Assembly (NCBI RefSeq): GCF_016107525.1 | Contig: NZ_JABASR010000017.1 | Coordinates: forward strand, 1-64,000 | Reading direction: 5' to 3' | DNA: 64,000 nucleotides | From: Psychrobacter aquimaris | GTDB lineage: Bacteria > Pseudomonadota > Gammaproteobacteria > Pseudomonadales > Moraxellaceae | Shown here: piece after piece, positions 28,981 to 40,061 of the stretch | How the letters are laid out: the number at the start of each line of letters is the position of its first letter | Numbering within the stretch: the stretch's first letter is position 1 | Position numbers and translations under genes: made by a program | Notes under the pieces: model-generated | The model's input: the letters and a program-made list of their open reading frames with translations, nothing else | Database searches by the model: none | What the model was told of the DNA's origin: nothing

Positions 28981-29964
28981 ATGACAACCCTTACAGACTA
29001 TCTCAATGATTATTCACCCAATCCTGCACTGAGTGACGTTATTACGACTGTCACTGACGTGGGTAAAACCATCTCACAATTATTGAGAAAAGGGGCGCTA
29101 GCCGACATTCTAGGCGAAGCTGGCAACCAAAACGTCCAAGGTGAAGACCAGAAAAAACTGGACGTACTGGCCAATGACTTATTATTAGACGCTTTAGCAA
29201 AAAATACTCATTGTGCAGGCGTTGCCTCAGAAGAGCTTGACGATGCTACTCCTGCCAATGCAGATGGCAGTTTGTTGGTATTGTTCGATCCTCTTGATGG
29301 CTCATCAAACATCGATATTAATATGGCCGTCGGCACTATCTTCTCTATTCTACCGTACCAACGCCAAGGTCAAATCAGTGAGAATGCTGATTTTTTACAA
29401 GCAGGTAATCAACAGTTAGCAGCAGGCTATTTGTTATATGGTACCTCTACGGTATTGGCGCTGACCATCACCGATCATGTCGTGATGTTTAGTCTAGATC
29501 CAGACACCAATGATTATGTGCTCATAGAAGAAAACGTGAAAATCGATGCGGATACCAGCGAATATGCTATCAATGCTTCAAACTACCGTTACTGGCGCGC
29601 ACCCATGCAGCAGTATATCGATGAGTTGATTGCTGGCGAAACTGGTGTCCGTGGTCGCGATTTTAATACACGCTGGGTGGCGGCCATGGTCGGTGACGTG
29701 CATCGTATTTTATGTCGCGGCGGCCTCTTCACTTATCCGTTCGATACCAAATATGCCAATAAAGCAGGCAAATTACGCTTGATGTATGAAGCCAATCCAA
29801 TGAGCTTATTGATTGAGCGTGCGGGTGGCGCTGCCACTGATGCAGTCAATCGCATTTTAGATATAGAACCTATCGATATCCACCAACGCGTTCCTGTGGT
29901 ACTTGGCAGCAAAAATGAAGTCGATTATGTTAAAAATCTGCATGTAAATTACGCTGATAAATAA
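28981..29964 (+). CDS. fbp: Fructose-1,6-bisphosphatase class 1
   Basis: Gluconeogenic phosphatase. The metal-binding segment [20 protein letters not shown] is near residue 100, with the acidic ASEELDD just before it, [13 protein letters not shown], and the sugar-binding [15 protein letters not shown] near the C-terminus. At 327 residues it is the usual size. AGGA lies 6 nt before the ATG. It fits a lineage that grows mainly on organic acids and amino acids. Confidence 0.97.
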   Translation: MTTLTDYLNDYSPNPALSDVITTVTDVGKTISQLLRKGALADILGEAGNQNVQGEDQKKLDVLANDLLLDALAKNTHCAGVASEELDDATPANADGSLLVLFDPLDGSSNIDINMAVGTIFSILPYQRQGQISENADFLQAGNQQLAAGYLLYGTSTVLALTITDHVVMFSLDPDTNDYVLIEENVKIDADTSEYAINASNYRYWRAPMQQYIDELIAGETGVRGRDFNTRWVAAMVGDVHRILCRGGLFTYPFDTKYANKAGKLRLMYEANPMSLLIERAGGAATDAVNRILDIEPIDIHQRVPVVLGSKNEVDYVKNLHVNYADK

Positions 29965-29986
29965 GCCCTTTAACTTTACTTTGATA

Positions 29987-30032
29987 ACAATCAGTATAAA
30001 ACTACAGCATGTATAGGCTTTATACTGATTGT
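29987..30032 (+). terminator. fbp terminator (14-bp inverted repeat)
   Basis: ACAATCAGTATAAA (29987-30000) is perfectly complementary to 30019-30032, with an 18-nt loop. TTAATTTTTCT follows. It may be a weak terminator or an attenuator before the next gene, whose start is only 36 bp away. Confidence 0.65.
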
Positions 30033-30067
30033 TTAATTTTTCTATATTTTTCTCTAAGCGATCCACT

Positions 30068-30862
30068 ATGGTAGCAAATCCCACCGAGCTTATTACCTCA
30101 GATAAAAATACGACCGTTAAACTTGTCAAATCGTTGCTAACGCAAGCGCGACAGCGTAAGAAGCAAGGACAAACGGTGATTGAGGGCGTCCATCTCATCG
30201 ATGCGGCGCTGCGTAGTGACTACCCGTTTGCCCAAATCCTACTCGCAGAGTCTGCACATAACCATCCTGAAGTTCAGCAGGTTTTGACGCGCTTGCCTAC
30301 TTATACGCCTATTTTAACGTTATCAAATTCGCTGTATGAGAGTATTCGTAGCTTAGGTACTGGTATCGATATCATGGCAATCATTAAAGTACCAACGCCT
30401 AGTTTATCGATGATTGATGATGACTGCTTGATTTTGAATGATGTGCAAGACAGCGGCAATGTGGGCACCCTATTACGCACCGCAGCAGCGGTCGGCATCA
30501 AGAATATACTCTGTACCAGCGCTACAGCGCAAGCCTGGTCTCCTAAGACTCTACGAGCAGGTATGGGCGCTCAGTTTTCTTTGACTATCTATGAAGGTCT
30601 AAGTGTGCAAGATGTTTTGGACCATGTGCAAACGCCGCTGTTTGCGACCAGCTCACATACCGATACGGTGATTTATCAACATGACTTAAAAAAACCTATC
30701 GCTTGGATTATGGGTCATGAAGGACAAGGCGTTTGTGATGAGCTGATGCAGTGCGCGACCCCTATCGCTCTACCACAGCCCAATGGTCAAGAAAGCCTTA
30801 ATGTCGCCATTGCAGGCTCATTATGCTTATATGAAACTTTGAGACAGAGACAGTACTCTTAG
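30068..30862 (+). CDS. TrmH/SpoU-family RNA 2'-O-methyltransferase
   Basis: SPOUT-class methyltransferase with the substrate-binding N-domain (KLVKSLLTQARQRKKQG, EGVHLIDAAL) and the three knotted-domain motifs: LNDVQDSGNVGTLLRTA, WIMGHEGQGV and LPQPNGQESLNVAIAG. It methylates a ribose in rRNA or tRNA; which nucleotide cannot be told. The ATG at 30068 is preferred to a TTG at 30029 because the upstream residues are AT-rich and overlap the fbp hairpin. Confidence 0.87.
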   Translation: MVANPTELITSDKNTTVKLVKSLLTQARQRKKQGQTVIEGVHLIDAALRSDYPFAQILLAESAHNHPEVQQVLTRLPTYTPILTLSNSLYESIRSLGTGIDIMAIIKVPTPSLSMIDDDCLILNDVQDSGNVGTLLRTAAAVGIKNILCTSATAQAWSPKTLRAGMGAQFSLTIYEGLSVQDVLDHVQTPLFATSSHTDTVIYQHDLKKPIAWIMGHEGQGVCDELMQCATPIALPQPNGQESLNVAIAGSLCLYETLRQRQYS

Positions 30863-30885
30863 CCTATATCATATGATTTTGATAT

Positions 30886-30921
30886 AAAAACCCCCGCTAT
30901 CAATTGATAGCGGGGGTTTTT
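30886..30921. terminator. Perfect palindromic bidirectional terminator
   Basis: A 36-bp exact palindrome (A5-C5-GCTATCAA and its complement) with A and T tracts on both sides, between convergent trmH-type and etfA genes. Confidence 0.92.
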
Positions 30922-30947
30922 ATTATACGTCTATTACTACTGATAGA

Positions 30948-31880
30948 TTAAACCTTGCTTGTCAGCTCAGGCAATGCTACAAACAAATCTGCTTCCAAGA
31001 AGTAATCAGCAACGCTAGCGATAGGCGCTTCTGGATCATTGTTGATAGCAACAATAACCTTAGAATCTTTCATACCCGCTAGATGCTGAATCGCGCCTGA
31101 AATGCCCGCTGCGATATATAAATCTGGTGCAACGATTTTACCCGTTTGACCGACCTGCATATCGTTTGGTACATATCCTGCATCAACAGCAGCACGTGAT
31201 GCACCAACAGCCGCGCCTAGCTTGTCAGCCAATGGCTCGATGTATTTAGTGAAGTTTTCACCGTTTGCCAATGCACGACCACCAGAAACCACGATGCTTG
31301 CTGAGGTCAATTCAGGACGATCAGACTTAGCCATTTCTTCATTTACAAAGCTAGCTTTGCCAGTTTCTTGTACGTTGTCGATAGTTTCAACAGTCGCTGA
31401 ACCACCTTCACTTGCCACTGGGTCAAACGCAGTTGTACGTACGGTTAGTACGACTTTATCTTCTGTCGTTTTTACGGTTGCCGTTGCATTACCTGCATAG
31501 ATAGGACGCTCAAACGTTTGTGCATCTATGACAGCAGATATTTCTGATAGCATACTTACATCAAGTAAAGCCGCAACACGTGGCATAAAGTTCTTACCAG
31601 TGGTGGTAGCAGGTGCGATGATATGGCTATAATCACCAGCGATATCAGCAACCAATAGCGCTACGTTACCCGCCAGTTGATGCTCATAGGCAGCGTTATC
31701 TGCTAATAGTACTTTAGTCACGCCTTCTGCTTTAGCTGCTTCATCAGCGACTGCTTGAGCACCACTACCTGCAACCAACACATGGATATCATCACCCATT
31801 TGCTTAGCAGCAGCGATGGTGTTCAAAGTTGCCTTTTTTAGACTGGCATTGTCATGTTCTGCATATACCAAAATTGCCAT
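30948..31880 (-). CDS. etfA: Electron transfer flavoprotein subunit alpha
   Basis: FAD-binding subunit of ETF, which carries electrons from acyl-CoA and related dehydrogenases to ETF-ubiquinone oxidoreductase. The C-terminal FAD domain has VSGGRALANGENF, VGASRAAVDAGYVP, GQTGKIVAPDLYIAAGISGA and AINNDPEAPI. 310 residues is normal. AAAGGA precedes the ATG. It lies 156 bp downstream of etfB. Confidence 0.97.
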   Translation of the reverse strand: MAILVYAEHDNASLKKATLNTIAAAKQMGDDIHVLVAGSGAQAVADEAAKAEGVTKVLLADNAAYEHQLAGNVALLVADIAGDYSHIIAPATTTGKNFMPRVAALLDVSMLSEISAVIDAQTFERPIYAGNATATVKTTEDKVVLTVRTTAFDPVASEGGSATVETIDNVQETGKASFVNEEMAKSDRPELTSASIVVSGGRALANGENFTKYIEPLADKLGAAVGASRAAVDAGYVPNDMQVGQTGKIVAPDLYIAAGISGAIQHLAGMKDSKVIVAINNDPEAPIASVADYFLEADLFVALPELTSKV

Positions 31881-32036
31881 GGTTCTAGTCCTTTTTTTGT
31901 TCGTATCATCTATTCATGCGGTTGTTTGTGTACAAAGCTATTTGAAAAGCTATTATTTTATATAAAATAAATCATCCAAATCTATATATAGCCTTGTACA
32001 GGATATGCCGTAGCGAAGTATCCAATCATTGAAACA

Positions 32037-32786
32037 TTAAATGACTTTTGCTTCGTTTCTTAGCTTATCGACCAACTCATCCACTGACCCTACTGTAATA
32101 CCAGCTTTGCGTTCAGCAGGTGGCACGACTTTAATGATCTCTTGCTTAGATGCCATATCAACACCAAAATCAGCTGGCGTTTTTTCATCAAGTGGCTTTT
32201 TCTTCGCTTTCATGATGTTAGGCAATTTAGCATAACGAGGCTCATTCAAACGTAAGTCAGTAGTAATAACCGCTGGTAGCTCAAGTGCTAGCGTCTGTAA
32301 ACCACCGTCAATTTCACGAGTCACGTTTACTTTATCGCCTTCGACTTTCACTTCTGAGGCAAACGTACCCTGACCGATACCCATCAATGCCGCTAGCATC
32401 TGACCAGTCTGGTTGTTATCGTCATCAATTGCTTGCTTACCCAATAAGATAATATCAGTGCCTTCACTCTCGGCGATATTTTTGAGTATCTTAGCAATTT
32501 GTAGTGGATACGGCTTGTCGTCAGTCAACACTAGAACACCACGATCAGCACCCAATGCTAACGCTGCACGAATTTGCTCTTGTGATTCTTTTGGACCGAT
32601 TGAAGCAACAATGATTTCATCAATCACACCCGCTTCTTTTAGACGAACCGCTTCTTCTACTGCGATCTCATCAAAAGGGTTGATTGACATCTTAGTGTTT
32701 GATAGATCAACGCCAGAGTTATCAGCTTTCACACGAACTTTTACGTTATAATCAATGACACGCTTGACCGCTACTAATGCTTTCAT
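32037..32786 (-). CDS. etfB: Electron transfer flavoprotein subunit beta
   Basis: AMP-binding partner of EtfA. It starts [19 protein letters not shown], contains [18 protein letters not shown] and [19 protein letters not shown], and has the C-terminal recognition-loop region [18 protein letters not shown]. 249 residues is normal. GAGGA lies before the ATG. First gene of the etfBA unit. Confidence 0.97.
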   Translation of the reverse strand: MKALVAVKRVIDYNVKVRVKADNSGVDLSNTKMSINPFDEIAVEEAVRLKEAGVIDEIIVASIGPKESQEQIRAALALGADRGVLVLTDDKPYPLQIAKILKNIAESEGTDIILLGKQAIDDDNNQTGQMLAALMGIGQGTFASEVKVEGDKVNVTREIDGGLQTLALELPAVITTDLRLNEPRYAKLPNIMKAKKKPLDEKTPADFGVDMASKQEIIKVVPPAERKAGITVGSVDELVDKLRNEAKVI

Positions 32787-33250
32787 ACGTTCCTCGTTTA
32801 TTAATGTTATGAATTAAAAATTGTCAGTTAAGAACCAAAGGTTCATTTTTTGAAACTGTTATTCAAACTGTCGTTCAAAATACTACTTAGGGTTATTACT
32901 ACGTCAACAGATAGTAGTTAATTAAGCAAGAAGAAACAATACCGAAAATGGTAATAGCCTCACACCACTCCTTAATAAAATCTGCTAAAGCTAAGCCAAC
33001 CGTTATTATCAGACCTATGTATCTTGCGTGAGCACAGTCATAAGGTCAAGACAACGCCGTGAATAATGCGTCATAAATTTGTCACCATTCTATAATAAAT
33101 AGTTTATAAGTACACAATTTTGCAGTTCTCTTTAGCTTACATTTTAATATTTTACATATTTATAGCACTGTCAACACCATAATTACTTAACGTTTTGTGG
33201 TGATTTATCTCGTTGGGATCAATCGATAACAATAATTAGGCACTCAACAT
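32787..33250. other. Intergenic region upstream of etfB
   Basis: About 460 bp. A possible minus-strand promoter is TTGACC followed 17 bp later by CAAGAT within 33010-33060; support is weak. No gene seen. Confidence 0.4.
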
Positions 33251-33631
33251 CTACGATTTGCTATTTTTACTGGAACCAACCAGCAATTCACTGTCGCGTA
33301 TATCATCGAATAATACACAGTCAGGCTTAACCGCATTATTGTTGATGACACTCATATCACCTGTGGTTTCCATAGTGACAGCAAATACTTCAGTTTTAGA
33401 CTTGATCCCATTCTTGCGCAAAACCTGTTGAACATCGCTGGTACTGAAATTGGCTTCTTTTAAATTTTCACTAAAATACTCACCATTCGCCATCAATATG
33501 ATGGCTCGATTATCTATCAAAGATTTTAAAAGTTTAAATTTACGCCTGATGAAAGAGATAACACCTTGAAGCACAAATAATACCGCGACGGCAAACAACC
33601 CTTGCAGCAATGACGGTGTATCAGATAGCAC
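33251..33631 (-). pseudogene. DUF421 (YetF-like) protein, N-terminally truncated
   Basis: Residues 20-120 match the DUF421 domain: FAVAVLFVLQGVISFIRRKF, LMANGEYFSENLKEANFS and a C-terminal VFAVTMETTGDMSVIN. Full members have two or three helices and an RLSGKR/FDFIVT segment first; here there is one helix. In the same frame the homology continues upstream of the GTG at 33631 (KDIKIGSILTST) until a TGA about 16 codons back, which suggests a lost N-terminus rather than a short natural form. A terminator lies about 110 bp upstream, leaving little room for a promoter. Confidence 0.6.
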
Positions 33632-33740
33632 CGTTGAAGTGAGTATGCTACCAATTTTTATATCTTTATTGAGTCAGTGCTCATAGCTGACATTAGTATA
33701 CTTTTGACGACCTTACGTTTTTAGCGAGAAAAATGGCATA

Positions 33741-33772
33741 AAAAAAGCAACCTGAGAAGAGGTTGCTTTTTT
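33741..33772. terminator. Bidirectional terminator after the cold-shock gene
   Basis: A 12-bp perfect stem AAAAAAGCAACC/GGTTGCTTTTTT with an 8-nt loop and T-run, about 110 bp after the csp stop. Confidence 0.87.
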
Positions 33773-33884
33773 TTAGAGTTGAAACAGTATTTTTATTGTT
33801 TTAACAAACAAAGGTATCAATGCGTTATGCTAATCTTACTACAATTGAGCGACTAAAGATTAGTTTACTCAATGGCAAATGAGA

Positions 33885-34097
33885 TTAGATAGCTTCGATT
33901 TGCTCAGCTTGTGGGCCTTTTTTGCCATCACCTAAGATGAAAGACACTTTTTGGCCTTCGGCTAGAGTTTTGAAACCGTTACCTTGGATAGCGCTGTAGT
34001 GAGCGAATACGTCTTGTCCGCCATTGTCTTGAGCGATAAAACCAAAACCTTTAGCTTCATTAAACCACTTTACAGTGCCTTCAACTTTATCTGACAT
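33885..34097 (-). CDS. csp: Cold-shock protein (CspA family)
   Basis: A 70-residue single-stranded nucleic-acid-binding OB-fold protein. Both RNA-binding motifs are intact: KGFGFI (RNP1) and DVFAHY (RNP2-type). The frame is open to 34142, but [12 protein letters not shown] at 34097 with GGAA in front is the family start. Two unusual points are the C-terminal [15 protein letters not shown], standard for CspA, and a leader of about 150 nt typical of cold-regulated csp genes. Confidence 0.96.
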   Translation of the reverse strand: MSDKVEGTVKWFNEAKGFGFIAQDNGGQDVFAHYSAIQGNGFKTLAEGQKVSFILGDGKKGPQAEQIEAI

Positions 34098-34476
34098 AAA
34101 TTTTCCTAACTCTTTAACTGTTGGCGAGACGTGTGTCGTCACCGATTAATTGATATATACCCAAACTATTTTCTGCTAACTGCAACAGTCAGTATTATCA
34201 AAATATCGTTAGATAACTTGAAATTACGACCTAAAATATTTTGAGTACAGTCTGATTATAACAGCTTTTTCTAAGAGCAACAGGTTAAATTGATGATTTT
34301 TGTAAACAGCAATCATCTGTTTTTAGAAGTCACAATATTCAATAAATTACCACCTAAGTCATTGATATAAAATATTTTTTATCACCGGCCATCTATTATA
34401 CAAACATAAGAGAGACATATAAGTTAATAGAAAGCATTATCTCAAATAATAAACAGATGATGCACTAGCGTATATC
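34098..34476. promoter_or_regulatory. csp promoter and long 5' UTR
   Basis: A perfect minus-strand TATAAT lies at 34260-34255 with a poor -35. This predicts a 5' UTR of about 150 nt before the csp ATG, the arrangement that in CspA-type genes forms a temperature-sensing leader. Beyond 34270 the sequence is AT-rich without recognised features. Confidence 0.5.
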
Positions 34477-34902
34477 TCATTGAGATATCGGTAGCCATGG
34501 TGAACTTAATACCAATACACAAAGTGCAAAAAATATCAGCGAAAATGACTGACTATAGGCGATGTATTTAGCAGGTATTACCAAGTCTTTAGGAGAATCA
34601 GGAATGCCTTTACGTTTTAGTAAACGTGTCCCGTATATCCAGCCAAAGGTAGTATAGATTCCATACGCAGCAGGTACCGTAATAGCCAGTGGTGTTAAGT
34701 CGATCACATATAATATGACAACGGAAATAAAGAACCACAAGGTATCCAAGAGTGAGCTGATTTTAAAAAACTTAGATTGAGGCAATTTGCCATCGGTTTT
34801 TTTGAGCATCTCCCCTTCTATCCATATTAAAACGGCTACCACAGCGCTAAGAGTAATGTATACGAATTGCGGCGTTAGCCAGTCTGGATAAGATATTTGC
34901 AC
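34477..34902 (-). CDS. Four-helix membrane protein of unknown function
   Basis: Not recognised. About 141 residues with four hydrophobic segments (FVYITLSAVVAVLIWI, TLWFFISVVILYVI, LAITVPAAYGIYTTFGWIYG and SLIFFALCVLVLSS) and a cytoplasmic-looking loop RLLKRKGIPDSPKDLVIPAK. The frame opens at a TTG at 34947; GTG at 34902 with AGG 7 nt upstream is the more likely start. It stands alone between csp and ilvC. Confidence 0.6.
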   Translation of the reverse strand: MQISYPDWLTPQFVYITLSAVVAVLIWIEGEMLKKTDGKLPQSKFFKISSLLDTLWFFISVVILYVIDLTPLAITVPAAYGIYTTFGWIYGTRLLKRKGIPDSPKDLVIPAKYIAYSQSFSLIFFALCVLVLSSPWLPISQ

Positions 34903-35097
34903 AACACACAACCTATAATCTATAAAAAATAAGAACGCGCAACTCAATCGTCCTGATAATTAACCAGCAATTGGTTCCACTAAGAATATTCAAAAAAAAT
35001 CAATTAAGGCTAGGTATATGAGGCATCAATTGGTAGTTTTCAACCAATACAAAAGCGATTGTGGTTGAAATATCACTAAAATAATTCAAATTAAAAA

Positions 35098-35127
35098 AGC
35101 CCATGCTATCAAGTAATAGCATGGGCT
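35098..35127 (-). terminator. ilvC terminator
   Basis: A 12-bp stem (35098-35109 with 35116-35127), loop CAAGTA, and T-run on the minus strand. It lies about 70 bp beyond the ilvC stop. Confidence 0.83.
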
Positions 35128-35169
35128 CTTGGTTTTATATCAGAGCATGGGCTCTTGGTTTTATATCAG
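35118..35169. repeat. Perfect 26-bp tandem duplication in the ilvC 3' UTR
   Basis: Positions 35118-35143 and 35144-35169 are identical. The unit includes half of the terminator stem (AGCATGGGCT), so the transcript has two alternative partners for the same complementary arm. Confidence 0.93.
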
Positions 35170-35198
35170 CGAGTAATTTCTTAATAACCGATATTGAA

Positions 35199-36236
<1,038 letters not shown>

Positions 36237-36362
36237 TCATGGCTTGCCATGGATAAATAAACACTTAAATTACAATCACCTTATCGAAGTGATGGGTGAG
36301 ATAAGCGCTATGTTAATGTTTGAGTAAATAATTTAATCTACAATATGTGTAATAAGCGCTCG

Positions 36363-36860
36363 TTATAAACTGAGCGTTTTTTCGCCGCGTGCAATACCAA
36401 TCACACCCGAGCGCACCACTTCCATAATACGTTCGCGACCAATCACATCAATAAAACCGTCAAGCTTGGCTTTGTCACCGACGATTTGAATGGTATAAAG
36501 ATTGGAATTCACATCAACGATTTGTGCGCGAAAAATATCGGCACTGCGTTTAATTTCTTCACGTACGCCGCCCGTCGCCCGTACTTTTATGAGCATTAAC
36601 TCGCGTTCGACGTGTACGGTATCTGACAAATTAAGCACTTTAACCACTTCAATCAATTTATGCAATTGCTTGGTGATTTGTTCTATTTTTTCAGGTGACG
36701 TAATAGTGGTCAATGTTAAGCGAGAAATACTCGGATCGTCTGTTGGCGCAACGTTTAAGGTTTCGATGTTGTAGCCACGTTGAGAGAACAAACCGACCAC
36801 TCGCGACAACGAACCCGCTTCGTTTTCCATCAATACCGAAATCAGATGTTGTTGTTGCAT
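36363..36860 (-). CDS. ilvN: Acetolactate synthase small (regulatory) subunit
   Basis: Regulatory subunit with an N-terminal ACT domain (HLISVLMENEAGSLSRVVGLF) that confers valine feedback on the large subunit, and a C-terminal dimerisation domain. The frame is open to 36887, but the ATG at 36860 has GGGGAG 8 nt upstream and overlaps the ilvI stop as TAATG. This gives 165 residues, the usual IlvH length; the ilvH name would fit equally. Confidence 0.95.
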   Translation of the reverse strand: MQQQHLISVLMENEAGSLSRVVGLFSQRGYNIETLNVAPTDDPSISRLTLTTITSPEKIEQITKQLHKLIEVVKVLNLSDTVHVERELMLIKVRATGGVREEIKRSADIFRAQIVDVNSNLYTIQIVGDKAKLDGFIDVIGRERIMEVVRSGVIGIARGEKTLSL

Positions 36861-38686
36861 TAGGTACGCTCCCCTTTTGTTAACCACATATCACGCATCG
36901 CTTGCCCAGCGATTTGCATCGGATACACATGCTCGTTACGATCGACATAAACGTCAATAAACACCAGTCTATCTGTTATTGCCATGGCTTCCGCCAACTG
37001 TGCTTCCATAGTCGCAGGATCGGTAATTTTGATACCGACGTGACCATAGCTTTCAGCGAGTTTGACAAAGTCTGGTAGTGAATTCATATAAGAATGTGCA
37101 TGACGACCTTCATACAGCATATCTTGCCACTGCTTCACCATACCTAATTGAGCATTGTTTAGATTCAAGATTTTAACTGGCAAATTATATTGTAAGCAGG
37201 TTGAAAGCTCTTGAATATTCATCTGAATAGAGCCTTCACCCGTGATACAAACCACATCACGCTCAGGGTTGGCAAGTTTGGCTGCCATCGCGTACGGCAA
37301 TCCAACACCCATCGTACCAAGACCGCCTGAGTTTAACCATTGACGCGGCTCATTATAGGTATAGTAAAGCGCGGCAAACATCTGATGCTGACCGACGTCA
37401 CTGGTAATAATCGCATTACTATTAGTCACTTTATCTAAAGCTTGCACGACCGCTTGTGGCTTAATACCGTTATCGGTACTGGTGTCATAACGCAGACCAT
37501 GACGCTTACGCCACTCATTAATTTGTGACCACCAATCCAACAATGCATGTTGTTCAAGTTCTTTATCCTCACCGATAATCTCTAGTATATCGGTAAGGAC
37601 AGATTTGACATCACCCACGATTGGGATATGCGCATTAATCGTTTTTGAAATGGACGTAGGATCAATATCAATATGAATAATCGTCGCATTCGGACAGAAT
37701 TTTTTGACATTATTGGTTACGCGGTCATCAAAACGTGCACCTATTGCCAAGATTACATCGGCGTGATGCATGGTCATATTGGCTTCATAAGTGCCATGCA
37801 TGCCGAGCATACCTAAGAACTGACGATCCGAACCAGGAAAGGCACCCAAGCCCATTAAGGTATTGGTTACTGGTAAATTGAGGCGATGCGCAAGATCGGT
37901 TAGCTCTTTATGTGCATTGCCTAAAACAACACCACCACCAGAGTAAATAATCGGACGCTTTGCAGCAAGCAGCGTTTCAACCGCTTTTTTAATTTGACCA
38001 CTATGACCTTTTAATGACGGCTGATACGAGCGTATAAACACTTCTTCTGGATAAGCGTAAGCAAACTTTTCACTTGGCGCGGTCATATCTTTTGGCACAT
38101 CAATGACTACAGGACCTGGGCGTCCAGACTGGGCAATATAAAAAGCTTTTTTGACAATCATTGGGATTTCGCTAGCATGACGCACTTGAAAGCTATGCTT
38201 CACGATAGGACGTGATACGCCAACCATATCTGTTTCTTGAAAAGCATCTTCACCGATTAGGCTGCTAGGTACCTGACCTGCGATGACTACCATCGGCACT
38301 GAATCCATAAACGCCGTTGCGATAGCCGTCACCGTGTTAGTAGCACCCGGACCTGATGTCGCTAATACTACACCAGTTTCACCAGTCACTCGCGAATAAG
38401 CATCTGCCATGTGACCGGCTGCTTGCTCATGACGCACCAAGATGTGCTCGATATTCTCTTGTTGAAACAAAGCATCATAGATATGAAGAACTGCACCACC
38501 TGGATAGCCAAAAATATATTTGACGCCCTCATCAGTCAGTGATTGCACCAACATCTCAGCACCAGATAGCATTACAGGTTGCTCACTACCTTCAGCAAGG
38601 CGTTGTTGCTTTTCTTCAAAATTTTTGGCGGCATTTCCCGTTTGGGTATGTCCCGTCATATTCGGACTTTGCGTGGTTTGCGTCAC
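36860..38686 (-). CDS. ilvI: Acetolactate synthase large (catalytic) subunit
   Basis: ThDP- and FAD-dependent enzyme of branched-chain amino-acid synthesis. It shows [15 protein letters not shown] near residue 60, the catalytic Glu in [16 protein letters not shown], and the ThDP motif [14 protein letters not shown]. About 40 residues of polar N-terminal extension precede the core. The start is uncertain: GTG at 38686 has AAGG 8 nt upstream, while ATG at 38692 and GTG at 38695 are too close to it. The stop overlaps the ilvN start. Confidence 0.93.
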   Translation of the reverse strand: MTQTTQSPNMTGHTQTGNAAKNFEEKQQRLAEGSEQPVMLSGAEMLVQSLTDEGVKYIFGYPGGAVLHIYDALFQQENIEHILVRHEQAAGHMADAYSRVTGETGVVLATSGPGATNTVTAIATAFMDSVPMVVIAGQVPSSLIGEDAFQETDMVGVSRPIVKHSFQVRHASEIPMIVKKAFYIAQSGRPGPVVIDVPKDMTAPSEKFAYAYPEEVFIRSYQPSLKGHSGQIKKAVETLLAAKRPIIYSGGGVVLGNAHKELTDLAHRLNLPVTNTLMGLGAFPGSDRQFLGMLGMHGTYEANMTMHHADVILAIGARFDDRVTNNVKKFCPNATIIHIDIDPTSISKTINAHIPIVGDVKSVLTDILEIIGEDKELEQHALLDWWSQINEWRKRHGLRYDTSTDNGIKPQAVVQALDKVTNSNAIITSDVGQHQMFAALYYTYNEPRQWLNSGGLGTMGVGLPYAMAAKLANPERDVVCITGEGSIQMNIQELSTCLQYNLPVKILNLNNAQLGMVKQWQDMLYEGRHAHSYMNSLPDFVKLAESYGHVGIKITDPATMEAQLAEAMAITDRLVFIDVYVDRNEHVYPMQIAGQAMRDMWLTKGERT

Positions 38687-39555
38687 TGTCATCACCTTTT
38701 TTTTGTCAAGAATTGGTGCTCATTCGTAAGAGAAAACAATGCTATTTACACAAGGTTGTTCGTCTCATAGAAATGGCTGAAAATTCTTGTCCATATCAAG
38801 AATGTATGCCCGCTATATTTTAGTAAGGCTGCCTTATAAGACAGCATGCTACTCAAACACAGCAATATATGTAAGGTCAGTTTTATGGCAGGAGTCTATC
38901 GATGTACAGTGATAAGATGCGAGTGCATCTATAAAAGAAGCTTATTATTGATAAATAGCAGACAGCATTTACAACAGATTGATCTATACAGAGAAATCAA
39001 TATCCGCAATTTAAATCACCTTCATAGCCAATAATAATTTGTAAAATGGTTTAGATTTTACAACAGGCTGATTAAAAACATTTAATTGCTGAATATTTTT
39101 CTATATTTAATACAACCGCTAGAGTCACGCTTAGCGCATTTCAAATAATAAGTTTATCTTAGTCATTGTAGACAGATAAGTCCGGAGACAATGCATAAAG
39201 TTATCGATAACAATCATTATAATTACTATCTTTGCAATATCATTGTCACAAAGAAAAGAAAACTGCGTAAGCCACTGATAAGTAAGCTATAGTCCTCTTT
39301 TTCAAGTGCCACGGCAATATCATAAAAGCCGCTCACTGACCAATCAACTGCTATCATATTCGATGGTTTATGAGCTATTGTCAAGAAAAACTTCTAAAGC
39401 CCATCCCTAACTATTAGTTATTAAATAATATACATTCATAAGGATTATTTGGTAGAATCAAAAGCTGGTACATTTTTAGTACCATTCCAACACTTAAATG
39501 ATATATTGACACATATATACACATCTGTTTTTTACCCATTAAGAGGACTGCTACT
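38687..39555. other. Long intergenic region ilvI / DUF4124
   Basis: About 870 bp, mostly AT-rich. Nearest ilvI lies a possible leader with a 33-codon minus-strand ORF (38746-38847) and a 7-bp hairpin plus short T-run at 38783-38803. The remainder shows no credible gene. Confidence 0.5.
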
Positions 39556-40053
39556 ATGGCATATGCGTTTAAGATAAACACCGCTGCCAAATTGCTTGTG
39601 AGTACTGTGTATATGCTGATGCTGTCGATGAATGCCAGTCATGCTATTCAAGTTTATAAATCTGTGGGTGCACATGGTGAAGTCAAATATAGCCAACATG
39701 CGCCGCAAAATGGCAAAAATATTGAGCTGATAGAATTTCGCAGTGATGGCAGGCAAAGCAATGCTGGACAATTGGCTGGCAAAACAGATGCCAATCAAAG
39801 CAACAATACTCAAAGCGTAGAAGAACAAAGAGTTGCAGCGCTTGAAGCACGCATTAAAGAGCAAGAGGCACAAGCCAATGCACAGCGTTGCCAGTCACTA
39901 CGCAATAACCTGACCAACTTGAATGTCGGCGGACGCATCTATGAGATGGATGCCAATGGCAAACGACAATATCTAGATGGCCGAGAAATTGAGCTTAAAC
40001 GTGAACGTGTCCAGCAGGCAATCGACCAATATTGTGGCAACTCGGCTACCTAG
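39556..40053 (+). CDS. DUF4124 domain-containing secreted protein
   Basis: A 165-residue protein with a signal peptide (hydrophobic residues 12-27, likely cleaved near NASHA). The DUF4124 domain follows (VYKSVGAHGEVKYSQHAP), then a coiled, Gln/Glu-rich segment around residues 95-115 and a C-terminal domain with RIYEMDANGKRQYLDG and two cysteines. Probably periplasmic; role unknown. It converges with the nnr gene. Confidence 0.82.
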   Translation: MAYAFKINTAAKLLVSTVYMLMLSMNASHAIQVYKSVGAHGEVKYSQHAPQNGKNIELIEFRSDGRQSNAGQLAGKTDANQSNNTQSVEEQRVAALEARIKEQEAQANAQRCQSLRNNLTNLNVGGRIYEMDANGKRQYLDGREIELKRERVQQAIDQYCGNSAT

Positions 40054-40061
40054 ACTCAATG

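Noticed and set aside
39205..39230. Fur-box-like AT-rich stretch (GATAACAATCATTATAATT)
   Set aside because: It lacks the correct 19-bp symmetry, and lies over 300 bp from the nearest start; likely chance in AT-rich DNA.
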